Of a stretch of DNA of 64,000 bases, positions 1-12,300 are shown in pieces. Under the pieces are notes generated by a model, which saw only the letters and a program-made list of their open reading frames with translations, was not told the DNA's origin and made no database searches. Every line of letters starts with the position of its first letter. Positions within the stretch are counted from its first letter, which is position 1. The position numbers and the translations under genes are program-made. This DNA is from Tenodera sinensis (taxonomy: Eukaryota > Arthropoda > Insecta > Mantodea > Mantidae), in contig CM060965.1 in assembly GCA_030765045.1 (NCBI GenBank), forward strand, positions 149,030,374 through 149,094,373, given 5' to 3'.

Positions 1-1199
1 AGCACGCAAGGCAGATTCGGTTTTCTGCTGCATCTTATATATTGAGGCTGCATCTTCTTATTAGCTCTTAGAATATAAGCATGTCATTTGTAGCTGACAA
101 ACACAAAAACTAACTCGGTTTCAAAATAGTGAATATACGAGTAAGTTAGTAATGTGTTCACTGTTAAAGTGTGCCAACCCAAGTGATGAGATCACGTGGG
201 GATCTTTGGCCTCTTGGTCTAGTACAAAAACAACTGCTTGATGGATTGCATCAGCGCCGTTAATGCAAATGATTCGCGCTCCTCAAGAAAATTACTAAGA
301 AACCTTTTGGAAAAACAATTTGTTCTAAAAATAATACTTACTATTAATAGCACAAGGGATGTTGATGTGTGTAGATATCAATTCTAAGTGCTTTACTTCG
401 AATGTTTAGGGAAGCTTTTGACGTTCGTTGACTAATAAGAATGACTGAGAATTTAAAAAAAATGTAGAATGAGGCATTGAAAAATCAAAATAATAGCAAC
501 GAATATATTAGAAATGGTTATTGATCAGGGCGAGGCATTTCGGTACCTGCCTCTTCAATTTTAGTGCATACGCACCGTAGTCCACGAAATGCCAGGCAGC
601 GACAACATAAACAAATCTGCCTCTTATGCGCTCTCAATCAAATGACGTACGGTCAAGCATAAAGTAAATGTGTACCTGTAGATCAGCAGCTAATTTTAAA
701 TTATATGCTAGGTTACAGTTAGATGCAGAGTAGCTATTAAATTGCACACTGAGATATGTAAAAGGGATAATACAATAAACACTTGGATTATATGCGACAT
801 TGAATTAGATATTTATACCATTTATAAATGTATACATAAACATTATTTTCATAACCTGTTGCAATGTATGACCTTATATATTTTTACTGTCAAAAAAATA
901 AAACTTGTAATGTTTTCTCCATCTGTACAGAAATGCTTCGAATCTAACTTCCTTGTATACCTGAATTTACAGCTTTATTTACAACCTGCACTTAAGACAT
1001 ACTTATAGATTTATTTCAATTGCACAATTAATCCTGAGTTAGGTTTCCTATTCGCAACTACTGCACTGTACTGCGCTTGCATGCTGGCGCGGCTGTGCAT
1101 AACACAGCCAACGCCTGACCTAGCCCTAATGTCCGTATGGTCGTAACCTGCAGTATTCTTGTGGGACTGGAAAGGTATAGAAATGCCTTGCCCGGATAT
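1..1199. other. unannotated AT-rich sequence
   Basis: I see no supportable gene or repeat boundary here. The 88-residue open frame at 742-1008 has no recognisable motif and AT-rich codon content typical of chance ORFs. Confidence 0.5.
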
Positions 1200-1600
1200 T
1201 CACACACAAAATTATACACCAAGTTCTGTTTTTTTAACGAGATGTATGCTTTTCATGTAGCTGTTTTGATCTATTCTTTTGGTTAATCGTTTATACAACA
1301 TTTTACATAATTCTGAATGAAAATTATACTCCACGAGCTATTTGTAGAAAATAAAATATATTCAATTTGATACCGATTCATGTATGTTTAACACATGATA
1401 TTTCAATACAATTGTTGAACTATTATTCAGAAATGAAATACAATGACATTTTTTTCATGTAAAGGTTATTATTTAGTGGTAACTTTTGTTTAAAAATATA
1501 TGCTGCATCCCTGGAAAATGTTGAAATTAAATACCAATTTCGGTATTTATTCGACTTTCTTTTATTGGGGGATTGTTATGTTTGTATAAGCGCGCGCCTC
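1200..1600 (+). repeat. family C repeat, partial copy (left arm of inverted pair)
   Basis: It follows the family C order seen best at 45487-46330: an 'aacgagat' block, a degraded 'ggtttaccagttatgcaaaagtcatc' counterpart, an 'atcaaaatcgttagag' counterpart, a 'catgtaaag' block and a 'taccaattt' block. It lacks the 5' third. At about 1600 it abuts a second copy in the opposite orientation. No coding capacity is visible. Confidence 0.6.
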
Positions 1601-2190
1601 TGACTGTCTGTGAGCAGCATAACTCAAAAACAAAAGTCGGCTTAGTACCAAACTTGATGTTTTAGTTCTTCAAAGGATACGACACGAAGAATTGAAAAAA
1701 TATCTCCCCATTCCAAATTACCGTTCACATGGAGTTTATTGGAAATCTTTCATTGTTTCAAAATTGACTTTAATGATTTTGATTAAGTACCATAAGTTTA
1801 ATACATGGTTATGATTAATCAAATGTAAATATTTACTTTAATTCCGGAAATAGCCTCTGAAGTCTTCTTCATTCTGGATTACTTTTGCATAACTGGTAAA
1901 TCGTAAGAGATAAACAAAATCTTACTGCACAAATAATGCAGATCTCGTTAAAGCACACATTTTATTGTTGGGTTAACAATTGCCGAGATATTTGTTGTTA
2001 TTGGTTTGCGCTGTAAAATGCTTACAATTTTCTGAAATAGTTTTTTATTTACTGGTGATGCGAAGAGAACGGAATTTCAAGCCATCACATAGTGAGTAGC
2101 AAAAGATTTGACCGTAATTTAAAGTGTACTATACTCGCCCTATTCCCCTTGTACTTACAAGGAAGTAGGTAATATGGCTATTCCATATTA
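1601..2190 (-). repeat. family C repeat, partial copy (right arm of inverted pair)
   Basis: Read on the minus strand it carries the family C landmarks in order: 'gagttatgctg' with adjacent 'cacagac', 'ttgaaga', 'cttttgcataactggtaaatcgtaagagata' in reverse, and 'gatctcgttaaagcacac'. It meets the 1200-1600 copy so that the two 3' halves face each other. Confidence 0.6.
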
Positions 2191-2192
2191 AG

Positions 2193-2430
2193 GCAGTCGC
2201 GCCGTAACCGAGTGGTTAGACCATTCGCTTCCCATCAAAGCGGCCTGGGTTCGATCCCAGGCAACCTCATGTGGGATTCGTGGTGGACGAAGCGGCGCTG
2301 GGGTCGGTTTCTTCCGGGTTCTCCGATATCCCCCGCCATCTCATTCCACCGGTTCTCCATCTTCATTCCGTGTATCATCAGTGTCAACGCCTGCGGTGCC
2401 GTATGTAGTAAAAGCGGGCGTTAAAACCTA
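2193..2430 (+). repeat. tRNA-headed SINE, family A
   Basis: The head at about 2200-2263 resembles a tRNA, with an A-box-like 'accgagtggtta' and a B-box 'gggttcgatccc', the internal Pol III promoter. The body that follows ('tgtgggattcgtggtggac', 'cttccgggttctccg', 'gtatcatcagtgtcaac') recurs on the minus strand at 44537-44722 and more distantly at 62350-62650. I see no clear target duplication. It is not a functional tRNA gene because the acceptor pairing is poor and a non-tRNA body is attached. The short ORF across it is incidental. Confidence 0.8.
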
Positions 2431-2526
2431 CTCGTACAAAAATACCGTGGTATTGTAGCTTTGGTTATATATGAAGTACATCTGAAGTATCCATGGGTAG
2501 TAAAAACAATTAGAGGGCCATTAAAA

Positions 2527-2729
2527 ATGGCAGACGAAAGATTTGGCAAATATTCTAGTAAGGATATTGATATTTTGACTGAAGAGGAGAAGTCAAAAAT
2601 GCGGAAAAGAGCAGGTCATGTGTATGGAATCAGTTTCAGATGTTTTGTAACGAAAGAGGTTACGAGCTCACAGCGGAAACACTAACTGAATACATTGCTA
2701 ATAACATGAGAGATTGGGCGTACACATGA
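2527..2729 (+). pseudogene. fragment resembling the N-terminal region of Crypton/DUF3504-type proteins
   Basis: The first frame starts at an ATG and reads MADERFGKYSSKDIDILTEE, then KSKMRKRAGHVYGISFR. A one-base shift near 2637 restores similarity in another frame as FCNERGYELTAETLTEYIAN. The order 'RF..-.. DI..L.EEK.. K.. A..VF..FC.E+' recalls the N-terminal domain that precedes the tyrosine-recombinase-derived DUF3504 region in Crypton elements and related host proteins. Only about 65 residues remain, a frameshift breaks the frame, and a stop follows at 2727-2729. No recombinase catalytic region follows. It lies directly downstream of a SINE. The family assignment is from memory of its general pattern and needs a profile search. 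Confidence 0.35.
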
Positions 2730-2839
2730 AGAAATCAAACATTAAATGTAACCTCCACATCATGCAGCAAACAGAGCAGCCGTCTTCGTTTACTTTGAAA
2801 ATTATACCTTTAACAACTACCTTAACTACCTTAAGGCAA

Positions 2840-3125
2840 ATTTGTTCATTGATATCCATCATATGCCTAATTCCTCATTTCCCTGGTTTAAACGCTAAAA
2901 TTATTGCTATCCAGCCTACTGAATTAATTGTAGTTTTACAGTGGAAGTAAATCTTAATTAAAGTGTATGCATGTCATTCTAAGTTGTACGTTGTTTACTT
3001 TTAAATCACTATTAATATTAAGTGGCATTAAATAAATTAATAATTATTTTGCGGAATACTCTAAACAAATACCACTCGTGCTTCGCGTCGCAAAATTATC
3101 GTCATATGAATTCCTCTCGTGATAA
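2840..3125 (+). repeat. family E interspersed repeat, copy 1
   Basis: Shares an ordered series of blocks with 20400-20735 in the same orientation, including 'aataaatcttaattaaa', 'ctattaatatta', 'ggaatactcta' and 'gcgtcatatgaa' counterparts. It is clearly diverged and non-coding. Its class is unknown. Confidence 0.6.
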
Positions 3126-3648
3126 TTTCTGCAAACCTTTATCTCGATAAATAAGTAGACGAATGGGCATTTTCCGAATAGTTTTTACAAGAGTAGAGAA
3201 AATCATGTGAGTGCAGCACATAAAACTTTTTACAACATTTTGTTTCTATTTTATGTCATTCATTTATCATACTCTTGCCCTTTGCATCTTTATTTAGTAC
3301 TATGCTTACGTTCTTTTTATAACGAGTTTTATATTATTTGCATTTTATATAAGGATAACCTATCAAACTTCAAAAATTTTACTATGCCTCTGAGAAATAA
3401 GAGTAACTTTGTGCATCCTTTACCCATAATCCCGGAAAAAATGCATTCTTATTGAACGGTTAGTCTGGAAAGGGTTGTTTATGAGTAGGGGTGATTGCTG
3501 TTAGGGCAGCAGGTATGTCTTCTGTTGTGAATTCATGTCCAAAACTGGGATGAGGCACGTCACTTTACATCTTTTTGTCTTACTAAAGTGCGTACAGTCA
3601 GGTTGCTATTGTCTGTAGCCTGTGTCCTGTGAACGCCTCTTCACTCGC
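3126..3648. other. unannotated sequence
   Basis: I see no supportable gene or repeat between the family E copy and the pyrimidine tract. Confidence 0.4.
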
Positions 3649-3651
3649 TAG

Positions 3652-4028
3652 GAACTTTCTTTCCTTCTTTCTTTCCTTTCTTCCTTCTTTCTTTCCTTTC
3701 TTCCTTCTTTCCTTCCTTCCTTATTTTCTTCTTTCCTTTCTTCTTTCCTTTCTTCCTTCTTTCCTTCCTTCCTTCCTTCCTTATTTCCTTCTTTCCTTTC
3801 TTCTTTCCTTTCTTCCTTCTTTCCTTGCTTATTTCCCTCATTCCTTCCTTCTTTCTTATCTTCATTCCTTCCTTCTTTCTTTCCTTTCTTCCTTCTTTCC
3901 TTCCTTATTTCCTTCATTCCTTCCTTCCTTCCTTCTTTCTTTCATTTCTTCCTTCCCTCCCTATTTCCTTCCTTCTTTCCTTTCCCTTTTTCTCTCTTTC
4001 TTTCTCTCTGTCTCTCTTTCTCTCTCTG
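3652..4028 (+). repeat. polypyrimidine tract (TTCC/CTTT-rich), about 375 bp
   Basis: Almost uninterrupted C/T on the plus strand, built from ttcc, ttct and cttt units with a few single A's. The 141-residue F/L/S/P-rich plus-strand ORF and the K/R/E/G-rich minus-strand ORFs here are translation artefacts of this tract. A long homopurine-homopyrimidine duplex of this kind can adopt triplex (H-DNA) structure. Confidence 0.95.
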
Positions 4029-4200
4029 ACTACCCTCCCCACAAGGAGGCCTGACATCCCCTAAGACTTACAAGCATAATTTAAGAACTCAAAACATTTA
4101 AAGTCTGCTTCAAAAACAGTTTCCTTTAAATTTTCTTTTCATATTTATCAGACAAGAACATGGAATAAAAGTTGAATTAATTTTTAAGTTACCTCTTCGC

Positions 4201-4424
<224 letters not shown>

Positions 4425-4567
4425 GTATCTGCATTTATAAATTAATTTACAACTTTCTGTGCACTAATTGTAATAAATTAGATAACTTGAGTTTCAGTTC
4501 GTTTGTGATTATCTGTCATTTTAAAACTTTTAAAGTAATTAATTACTTGTTGTCTTTGCAAACATTT

Positions 4568-4627
4568 TTAGGTCACCCAGGGCTGACGGCGCTAATGACC
4601 TAGCTGTCGACGGGCCCTTAAACATCA
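4568..4627 (-). repeat. GGGCCCGTCGAC-headed repeat, head only
   Basis: On the minus strand it reads 'gtttaagggcccgtcgac' then 'agctaggtcatt', the same head seen at 15141 and 15521 on the plus strand. It is immediately adjacent to a (TCAC)n = (GTGA)n array, an association also found at 15491. Confidence 0.65.
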
Positions 4628-4958
4628 AGTCACTCACTCACTCACTCACTCACTCACTCACTCACTCACTCACTCACTCACTCACTCACTCACTTACTCA
4701 CTCACTCACTTACTCACTCACTCACTCACTCACCCACTCACCCACTCACTCACTCACTCACTCACTCACTCACTCACTTACTCACTCACTCACTCACTCA
4801 CTCACTCACTCACTCACCCACTCACCCACTCACCCACTCACTCACTCACTCACTCACTCACTCACTCACTTACTCACTCACTCACTCACTCACTCACTCA
4901 CTCACTCACTCACTCACCCACTCACTCACTCACTCACTTACTCACTCAGTCAATCACT
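4628..4958 (+). repeat. (TCAC)n microsatellite with TTAC and CCAC variants
   Basis: About 330 bp of tetranucleotide array with scattered variant units (ttac, ccac) in a partly higher-order arrangement. It directly abuts the GGGCCCGTCGAC head on its left. Confidence 0.95.
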
Positions 4959-6399
4959 TGAGGTCTGAACCCCGTTCTAATAAGCGCAGATTTACTGGTT
5001 TTAACTTGTGCAACAGAACATAAAATAATCCTCGCATATTAAGTTAATTTAAAAACGAAAGATTTTGAAACCTAATATGGATATATATTTCCTGGTAACC
5101 TAAAACCAAGTGACGTTCGAATTATATTTGTACAGCACGACTCCGTGTTCTATTTTCATAGCTTTCGGCCAACTTACTGTTTTTTTAGTTGCAAATATCT
5201 GACGTCAGCAGTATTTCAACTGGTTGAATAAAATGGCAGTTCGAGTTATCGATTACTGTATTTTGATTAGTAGGACATAAGTGCATAGTTAAGTTCTAGA
5301 AGCCTATAATGCTCTCTAATCTACCGTAAGATAGGTTCTCGAGGACAACTACTAGAAAATAAGGAAGAAAATTAAGCGTGAAATTGAATGCATATTCAAA
5401 GAGTTAAAGTTGTGATATGACAACGGAAAACCTGTACCTAGGACAGCATTTCCCATACATTAAAGGCCAGTGTAATCAAGAGGTAGAGTAAATAAAAGAA
5501 AAGGAAGTGACTGAGAACGGAAGAAGCTTGAGCTGTTCTTGGCCGGGTTCTGCCTCATGAATCTCAGCCGAGCCCTCCTGTAGTTCAAAGGTTGATGACC
5601 TCTAGGACGTGCGCTCGTAAACCTATTCCCAAGTAAACACGTCGCATCTTCACTTTGCGAATAGCAATACATTTTTATTTTCAATTGCAGATATACAAAT
5701 TCTGTAGTCACGTGCTGTGAACAAATGACGAAGCTGATGTGGTTTTACCGAAGCGTTCATGATTTTTAATTCTTTACTTTATTAATACACAAATTCAAAC
5801 TAGGAAATTTTTATATAAGTTTCACAATTGTAACATTTAAGCTCTATTTGTTTGCTTTACACGATTAGAAGACATTAGTTTACAATTATCGCCGACTCTT
5901 TGCACATTCTATACAATCACTTGTACATAAAATAAACAAATAAATTCTAAAATGCTTAGCTGTCCTATTTCCAAATTTTATAGCTGTGTAAATTATGTTT
6001 TATTGGTCAATTTACTTACTAAGTTTTACATTTTAAGCTCTTGTATTTGTGTTTAAAACTTCTTTTACTATAGATTTTTTCACAGGCTGTGTCCTTGTGA
6101 AATCCTAAAATGGAGGACCTATCCTACTACTGGATCTTCTGACTAGGTTTATTTACCTTTAAGAAACGCAGGTGTATAAGAACTCAATTTATGAAGGAAA
6201 AAAAAAATAAATAAAAAACAAAAAAACTAGTAGTAAAGTAAAATTCGCCAACTCCCTTCTATAACCTTTCTCTTATAATTTTAAGCATTCCTGTTGTATC
6301 TTTTCCAAATACTAATCTCGCAATCTAATAACCCTCTATTTTTGTTAAAAAATCTTTGTCAACTTCTAACTCGCCTCAGCATCCTATTTTTACCCTCTC
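4959..6399. other. unannotated AT-rich sequence
   Basis: No gene could be supported. A short A-rich run (about 6198-6230) could be an old retroelement tail, but no body is recognisable upstream. The 83-residue minus ORF at 5460-5711 has no recognisable domain. Confidence 0.4.
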
Positions 6400-7110
6400 T
6401 ACTATGTATTTACAGTAACTACCTCAAATATTGTATTGCATCCAAAAATTCGGTGTAGAAATTTCAGGGAAATACATATTTTGAAGCCTCTTGAAGCCCC
6501 AAAAATCATTTTTTGAAAAGGTCCTTGTGTGTCAATGTGTCCGTGTATCCGCCTGTAGGTCCGTAGGTCCTGCAACCCACCAATGACGCCTGAAGTGGGC
6601 CGAGGTGGGGGACGCAGCGGCTGGGCGGTAAGGTTTGGCTCTTCATGAGTTGTTGTAGTTGTAGTTTTTTATTATGTAAGCTTAGGACCTTCCAAGAATG
6701 CCACGCGAACATTTTGGAGACCCTCCACCATAAAGAAAATATACACTTATTTGTGATTTTCTTAAAAAGTGTATCTAATGGCATACCACACATTGAAGTT
6801 ACTTGCATAACCTATAGAATGTGTATTTACATTTTTGTGAACAACTTCTGAAGTTACCTTTGGTGCACAACAAAGTTTTGTATAATTGGCAAACCGTAAT
6901 TATATTACACAAATATTAATGCAAAGAAAATATATCTCATCAAAGCATGCAATTTTATTAAATAAAACTCTTTGTGGCGTTAAGCATTTCCGAGATTTCT
7001 TTGCTATTGGTTTGAATTTACAAATGTATGTTTTCTCAACTGTAAACTGCTATTCTTTTTAATCGTCATTTTTCTTTATCCGAGTAAATGATTGATATTG
7101 GTGAATGAGT
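6400..7110 (-). repeat. family C repeat, nearly full length, interrupted by a SINE fragment
   Basis: Read on the minus strand: 3' landmarks at 6415-6530 ('atacatattttgaagcc', 'ccaaaaattcggtg'), then an interruption at about 6565-6668, then resumed family C ('taagcttaggaccttcc', 'gttacttgcataacctatag') and the 5' part to about 7110. The interruption explains why the repeat appears in two pieces. Confidence 0.6.
6565..6668 (+). repeat. SINE family B fragment inserted in family C
   Basis: Contains 'caatgacgcctgaagtggg', 'ccgaggtgggggacgcagcg' and a 3' 'ttcatgagttgttgtag' tail, matching the body of the SINE at 39760-40087 (opposite strand) and 20962-21195. The tRNA head is missing (5' truncation). 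Short TTG/TAG repeats form the 3' end. Confidence 0.65.
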
Positions 7111-8356
7111 GGCATGGCTCAAATGATGGACAAAAGAGCTTAGAGTTCCATAATACTCATACTCTCAGGTTATGGAAAACCCCATAAAAAAGGTACATAT
7201 CTTAATCGATATTCGAAATCAGGACCCCTTAATACAAGGCAGACATGCTATCTGCACGCCACAGAGGTTGGCATTCTTTGTTTCTGTTTCGTGTTCATAC
7301 AAGGAGAACAGCATTTCAAAGTCACCACGTACCGAAAAAATTTTACTATCACTTTAGTTTACGGTTTTCTTCTTATACACAGATGAATGAATGAGTAGTG
7401 AAGGTTTATCTGCATTTACCAGAAGTAGATAGAAGAACAAGCTTCTGATAGAATAGTATAAGAGTGATAGAAAAAGTTTATTAAGGTATCTAACTCATCA
7501 GGAGTTTCAAAACCGTTTTTCTCCCCTTCATAATTTGGCTGTTCTTGTACCCTAGCGCACAGAATTGCGCAAGATAAATGCTTCCGTATAACATTGCGTC
7601 ATAATTTCCCTTTTAAAGCTCTCTCACATCGACATATACTTTTTCGGATGTGTATGTAAAACTAAATGAATATCCCTTAAACTGGCAAATAAGTCTTTGT
7701 TTTCATTATCCTGGTTTTACTTCCGAAAACAAGTTCCCACGTGTCAGTTTTACCAAAAATGTGATGCGTTCCAATTTCCCTTAAGATTCTCCCTAATTCA
7801 GAAATTAAACTAATTTTATTGTTAAATGCTACTTTGAATGACAAAGTCTCCTTCTTCCACAGCTATAATTGTGTTAGCCAATTCTTCCATCATTTTACCC
7901 TTCTCTCTAGCTCAAATAAAACGGATTTATTGAAGTCCTAGGTAATTTCAGGATTTTTTGAAGTTTCTATGGGAGTTCTCGAATTATCAATATTACTTCA
8001 TCCGTATTCCAAGCTTACACATTCATATTCGAATTTTTCAGCTTGACTTTTTAGCCACTCTATTGGCACTCTCTTGCCATCTAACATCTCTCATAGTCAA
8101 CCAAAATTTTAGTAGTACAATAGCAGAACACGTGTATATATTCAAGATGCTCTCGGGCTTCGAGCCAGGTGTAGTGATGAAGAGACATCGACGTTTCAGG
8201 AGTATCTTTCCCTAAAACCAAAATCTCTTCCTTCGGTTCCTAAGCCATTCCTGGCAGGAAAAGCATTACATTTTGCCCGAAGACTTGATGCAGATGTAAC
8301 TGTAAATACACATGTTGAAGTAGCCTGAATCCCCTTTGCCCCTTTCCTCTCCACAT

Positions 8357-8357
<1 letters not shown>
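7111..8357. other. unannotated sequence
   Basis: No gene or repeat boundary that I can support. Short ORFs here (7172-7357, 7958-8215) show no motif. Confidence 0.4.

Positions 8358-8404
<47 letters not shown>
8358..8404 (+). repeat. (GA)n microsatellite
   Basis: About 23 perfect AG dinucleotide units. They produce the leucine/serine-alternating minus-strand ORFs. Confidence 0.95.
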
Positions 8405-8407
<3 letters not shown>

Positions 8408-8631
8408 CATTTTCAAAACAAGTACGTGCATGTGTAAGTTTGTGTGGGAGAGGAACAGGAGACAAATAGACAGAGGTGGAGTGAGATGAAATACCCTAAT
8501 ATACGAGAAAGCAATTTAATTTCACTGTCGTTCTATCTGGCCAGGCATTAATATCATGGGAAATTCTCCCCTCTTTGCAACCCCTTATACAGAAAATGTT
8601 CGTTAGTTTATGTTTTGAAAAAAAATGATAT

Positions 8632-9290
8632 GCTGCATTCAGATGACTTTCTCTACTCATTCTTATACTAACTACTCTCACAGACGCTTATTTTCCTATC
8701 TACTTCATGCTAACTGAGATAAAAATTTGTAGAAATTATTTTTTTACATATTTCCTTGTAGGCTCTATGAGAATAGTGCTTAAGCGATAGTCAAATCTTT
8801 TAAGAAGTGGTCGCTAATGATTACGTTGTATACCCTGGTAATAAAAGATAAATTAATAATGACTTTCTGTTTGAGAAAAGGTTAAATATTTTAAAATTCA
8901 TACCAATAATAAGAAATGTCACAAAAGTGGTTATCTCCCCAATATATATATTAACATAACTTGTGTGCTTTAACAACATCTACATTTTTAGAAAGTAAGA
9001 TTTTGTCTATCTCTTTCGAATGAAAAGGACTTCAAATACTATTTCCAGAAGATTCAAGATGTACATTTCAATTAGCACGAAAATATCTGAAAGTATCTTA
9101 CGTATGGTATTTTAATAAAAATTGCTAGACATATGTAAGAAAATATAAATTTTCTAAAAGTATTCAAGGTAAGGGGTAATTTGAAATGAAGGAACTTTCT
9201 TTAAAATCTTAGTGTGGCATCTTTGGGAAATTCGGAGCTTAAATACCACGAACACGGAATGCTTTTCTAAAAAATTTTTCTTCTTTGTTT
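8632..9290 (+). repeat. family C repeat, 5' two-thirds
   Basis: Starts with the typical 'gactttctctactc' terminus, followed by 'cttccttgtagg'-like, 'gcgatagtcaaatctttta', 'aagattttgtctatctctt' and 'aaaatcttagtgtggcatc' blocks in family order. The CA-bearing 3' part is missing. Confidence 0.65.
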
Positions 9291-10719
9291 TGATTTAGAG
9301 TAGGTACCTCAAAACCTACAATTCCAGTGTATAGAAACTAAGAAGAACTTTAACGATCTTTATTAAACTATTACATTGAAAGCTTGCCAAGGCAAATAAA
9401 ACGTATGACTTAATTTGCCTCCTTTTAAGATAACATCGGTATTCTTACTAATTTCATATAAGTTGGAAAGAGTAAAGACAAATGAAAGGTTAACACAATA
9501 AACACGTAGAATTGATTAGAACACAACTTCTCTTTAGTAAATTGATAACGTTAACTGTTTTCACATATTCCTTGTTGTGTGTTCCCATTTTCTCAAGTAT
9601 TTGGGAATTTTAAGGTGTCAAACATTTTGCATGAACTCGTTTCTGTGACTTATGATACAAGAAGTGAAATGTTTTTCCCTCGAATATGTAACAAGGCCGA
9701 TATTGCTTAATCTGAAATCATTTCTAGTCACACATTTGTCCTGAATAGGGTAACACACATAGAATCACTTTCTATATGAATAATACAAGGAATACATGTG
9801 CATTTGTAATGGGTAGAGAAAGTCGTGCGAGTGTTTCACATCAGATTTTCCTCCCCTGAATTTAATGTCACCTTTTACATTAATGTCATAGCGGTGGATT
9901 CATTGACTATATTAATAGTAATACTGCAACAGTAATGTTAGGTAGTTCTGAGACAGCTGGCTCAAAGGTGTCAAACATGGTGTGCACAAACAAAAAAACT
10001 ATTATCCCACTAGTGCTATATAAATTTTATGCCACTTCACTGGGACCAAGTTTAGTTTCTAGTACATCAAATGACATGTTTAATAATTCAACTTGGTTTT
10101 ATTAGGGTTTACTTTTCATTATCTATTTTTATACGATTAATTTTTTATAGCACTCGCATTATCTGCTCACCATCCAAATCGTCATAACTCGATTTATTGT
10201 AATTCGTTGTAGAGTCATACATTATAATGGCAGCCTTTTTAGCGGATGGGTGGCGTTGTAGTCGCCTGATCGGTGGTTGCCTGGCGAACCCTTGTGTCGA
10301 GATGAGGAACCTCCAACACTCTTTAAGTGCTCACACTTCATCTCTACCTCGCGGGGTCTGACGTACAATAGCCTCAACAGTTGACTCAGTGTGGAATTCC
10401 CTCCGAAAATACTCTACCTCTTTACTTCTGGCAGTCTTCTAGTTTCTTTGTTCTAAAACGTTATTATTCTATTGGAATAACATATATAAAGGTTACGTGG
10501 AAACAAATACGAATTGAGTAGAAAATGAAGTGGATGAACCAAGTGAAATTGCATAAGCCGCAGAATGGAGACCTGGCACATCATTTCGATTTGCGTTATG
10601 AAACGTCCAGATTGAGCGACCAGGGAGCGACTTACTGTATTTTTTTCAGTCTTATGCTCTAGACACCATTTTAATAGGCAAAACGCATCTCCGTTTAGAC
10701 AATAGCTTCCATTTACCAG
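9291..10719. other. unannotated AT-rich sequence
   Basis: A GC-richer patch at 10230-10390 ('cggatgggtggcg' to 'gcggggtctgacg') may be an unrecognised repeat. No gene could be supported. Confidence 0.35.
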
Positions 10720-10799
10720 GATGTGTTAGAGGGTGGCGTCGAGAGGGGCTAGCCTGGGCTTCCTGATTACGTGTGTAACGCGTTGTTGAGATGAATTGC

Positions 10800-12300
10800 T
10801 ACTTTTGCGATACATTTTGTGTCATTGTTTTGTAATTTTGTTAGTAGGCCTACGTGGAAAATCCTGTCAGTGGCGTTTTATGTATGCAGTAAAACAGTGT
10901 GTCGACTTTTTGGTGGTAAACCCGTGAATGACTTGCGGGTTTTTCTGAAAATTTGTAGATTAGTCGAGTATTTTGTGAAAAATCCAAATTGCTCGTTTCC
11001 GAGGATGTTTTGCTAGTTAAATCTGTGTTCAAGAGCTTGATAATAATTTTTTCGAGGAGTTTGCTGAGAATTTTAAGGAAATTGATCGGTCGGGTGTTGA
11101 AGTCAGGTTACATTTTTTGGGGGGGGGGGGAAAGTGCGGTATTTGCGGTTATCCAAGATGCTGTGCAGTAGTCGTTCTCGAATGAAAAATTGAAGATTTG
11201 AGTGGGGCATTATAGTGTCGAGGCCGGAAGATTTTTAAGCATTCGAATGTTGTCCATTCTCCTGGTAGACATATAACTTGTGATGCATTTGATCTCATAA
11301 ATGCAGGTGTTTCGAACTTTGTTGTTTAGTGTTTGCCATATACAGTTCGTAGGTAAGGTCTTCGGTATCTTGTATAACTTATCATTTTAGGGGACCACAT
11401 TGGGAGTTAGGTTTTCTTGTAAAACATAAACTAGCACTTCAGCTTTCTGTGGATCTAAGTTTATGTAAGAAATTGAGTAGTGTATTTTTTCAGGATCGGA
11501 TACTTACTGATGCACCACAATGAGTTGTGTTTAGCATACCAGTTTGAAAGGATGATTTCCATGATAAGTGCTGTTTTAAATGAGTTCCAGTGGGCCTTCT
11601 TGCAATTTTTCTCAGGCGGGAGTACTTGAAAGCCAGAGAGTCTTCAATGGTGAGAAGTACCGGAAAGTGATCTGAAGAGCATTTCATTGATGTTGGGAAG
11701 GTAAGACGTTGGTTAAGGCCATGGGTTAGTGGTGTACAAGGGTCTTTGAAGTCACTGATTCGGGATGAGTGTGTGCTCAGTTGGTGCTTAAATTATAGTT
11801 TCCGTTATTTTCGTGTCTGGGAAGAATATGGCCAGAAGGGTTTGATCTGGAGTTCTAAATCTGATTCTCAGTATTTATATCCCGGCTATGATGATGGTGT
11901 AATTAAGTACTCAAATGTTTAGGTATTCTGGAGAGCTGTGTGCTGAGATGATAAGTGAGCGTGCACAGTTTGTGAAACTTGACTTCAGTTACCTCCAATC
12001 TGCTTGGGGTCGGCAATGGAAGGAGCTCGTGTTTGGTGGAATATTTGTATGAAAATGTATGCACCTACGCCGTACCGTTGTGGACTGATCTGTAAAGTTT
12101 GAGCCGGGTAAGTAGTATCTAGTTGCAGGGACAAGTCGTGTCTCCTGGATGAGAAGAAAGTCTGTACTGTAACAGCAAAGTCAGTGAGATCGTGTTTGCA
12201 CCTGTATGAATCATCATCATTCCGAGCGATTATCTTGATTTTCGGCCAATTTTGATTGAAAAGCTTGATCTCGTAGTCAAGAAATTAGGGCAAAGAATCC
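10800..12300 (-). pseudogene. decayed Jockey-like non-LTR retrotransposon (EN and RT remnants)
   Basis: Minus-strand frames, interrupted by many stops and shifts, keep the order of a LINE ORF2. At about 12240-12080 there is an endonuclease-like start (KIIARN, then KHDLTDF) and GAYIFIQI. At about 11690-11640 the endonuclease end is recognisable as CSSDHFPVLLTI, the SDHxPV signature. At about 11090-10800 there are RT pieces: ILGNEQFGF, KYST, then ATDRIFHVGLLTKL, matching the HQFGFR..HST and AFD+VWH.GLL.KL blocks of Jockey-type RTs. The catalytic DD box is not found; the copy appears to lose similarity below 10800. It is too degraded to be active. It is more diverged than the 37146 LINE and may come from a different family. 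Confidence 0.65.

Noticed and set aside
3629..4064. 141-residue F/L/S/P-rich ORF and opposing K/R/E-rich ORFs
   Set aside because: They are translations of the pyrimidine tract, not genes.
4628..4958. CRISPR-like or telomeric array
   Set aside because: Pure tetranucleotide repeats without spacers; the insect telomere unit TTAGG is not present.
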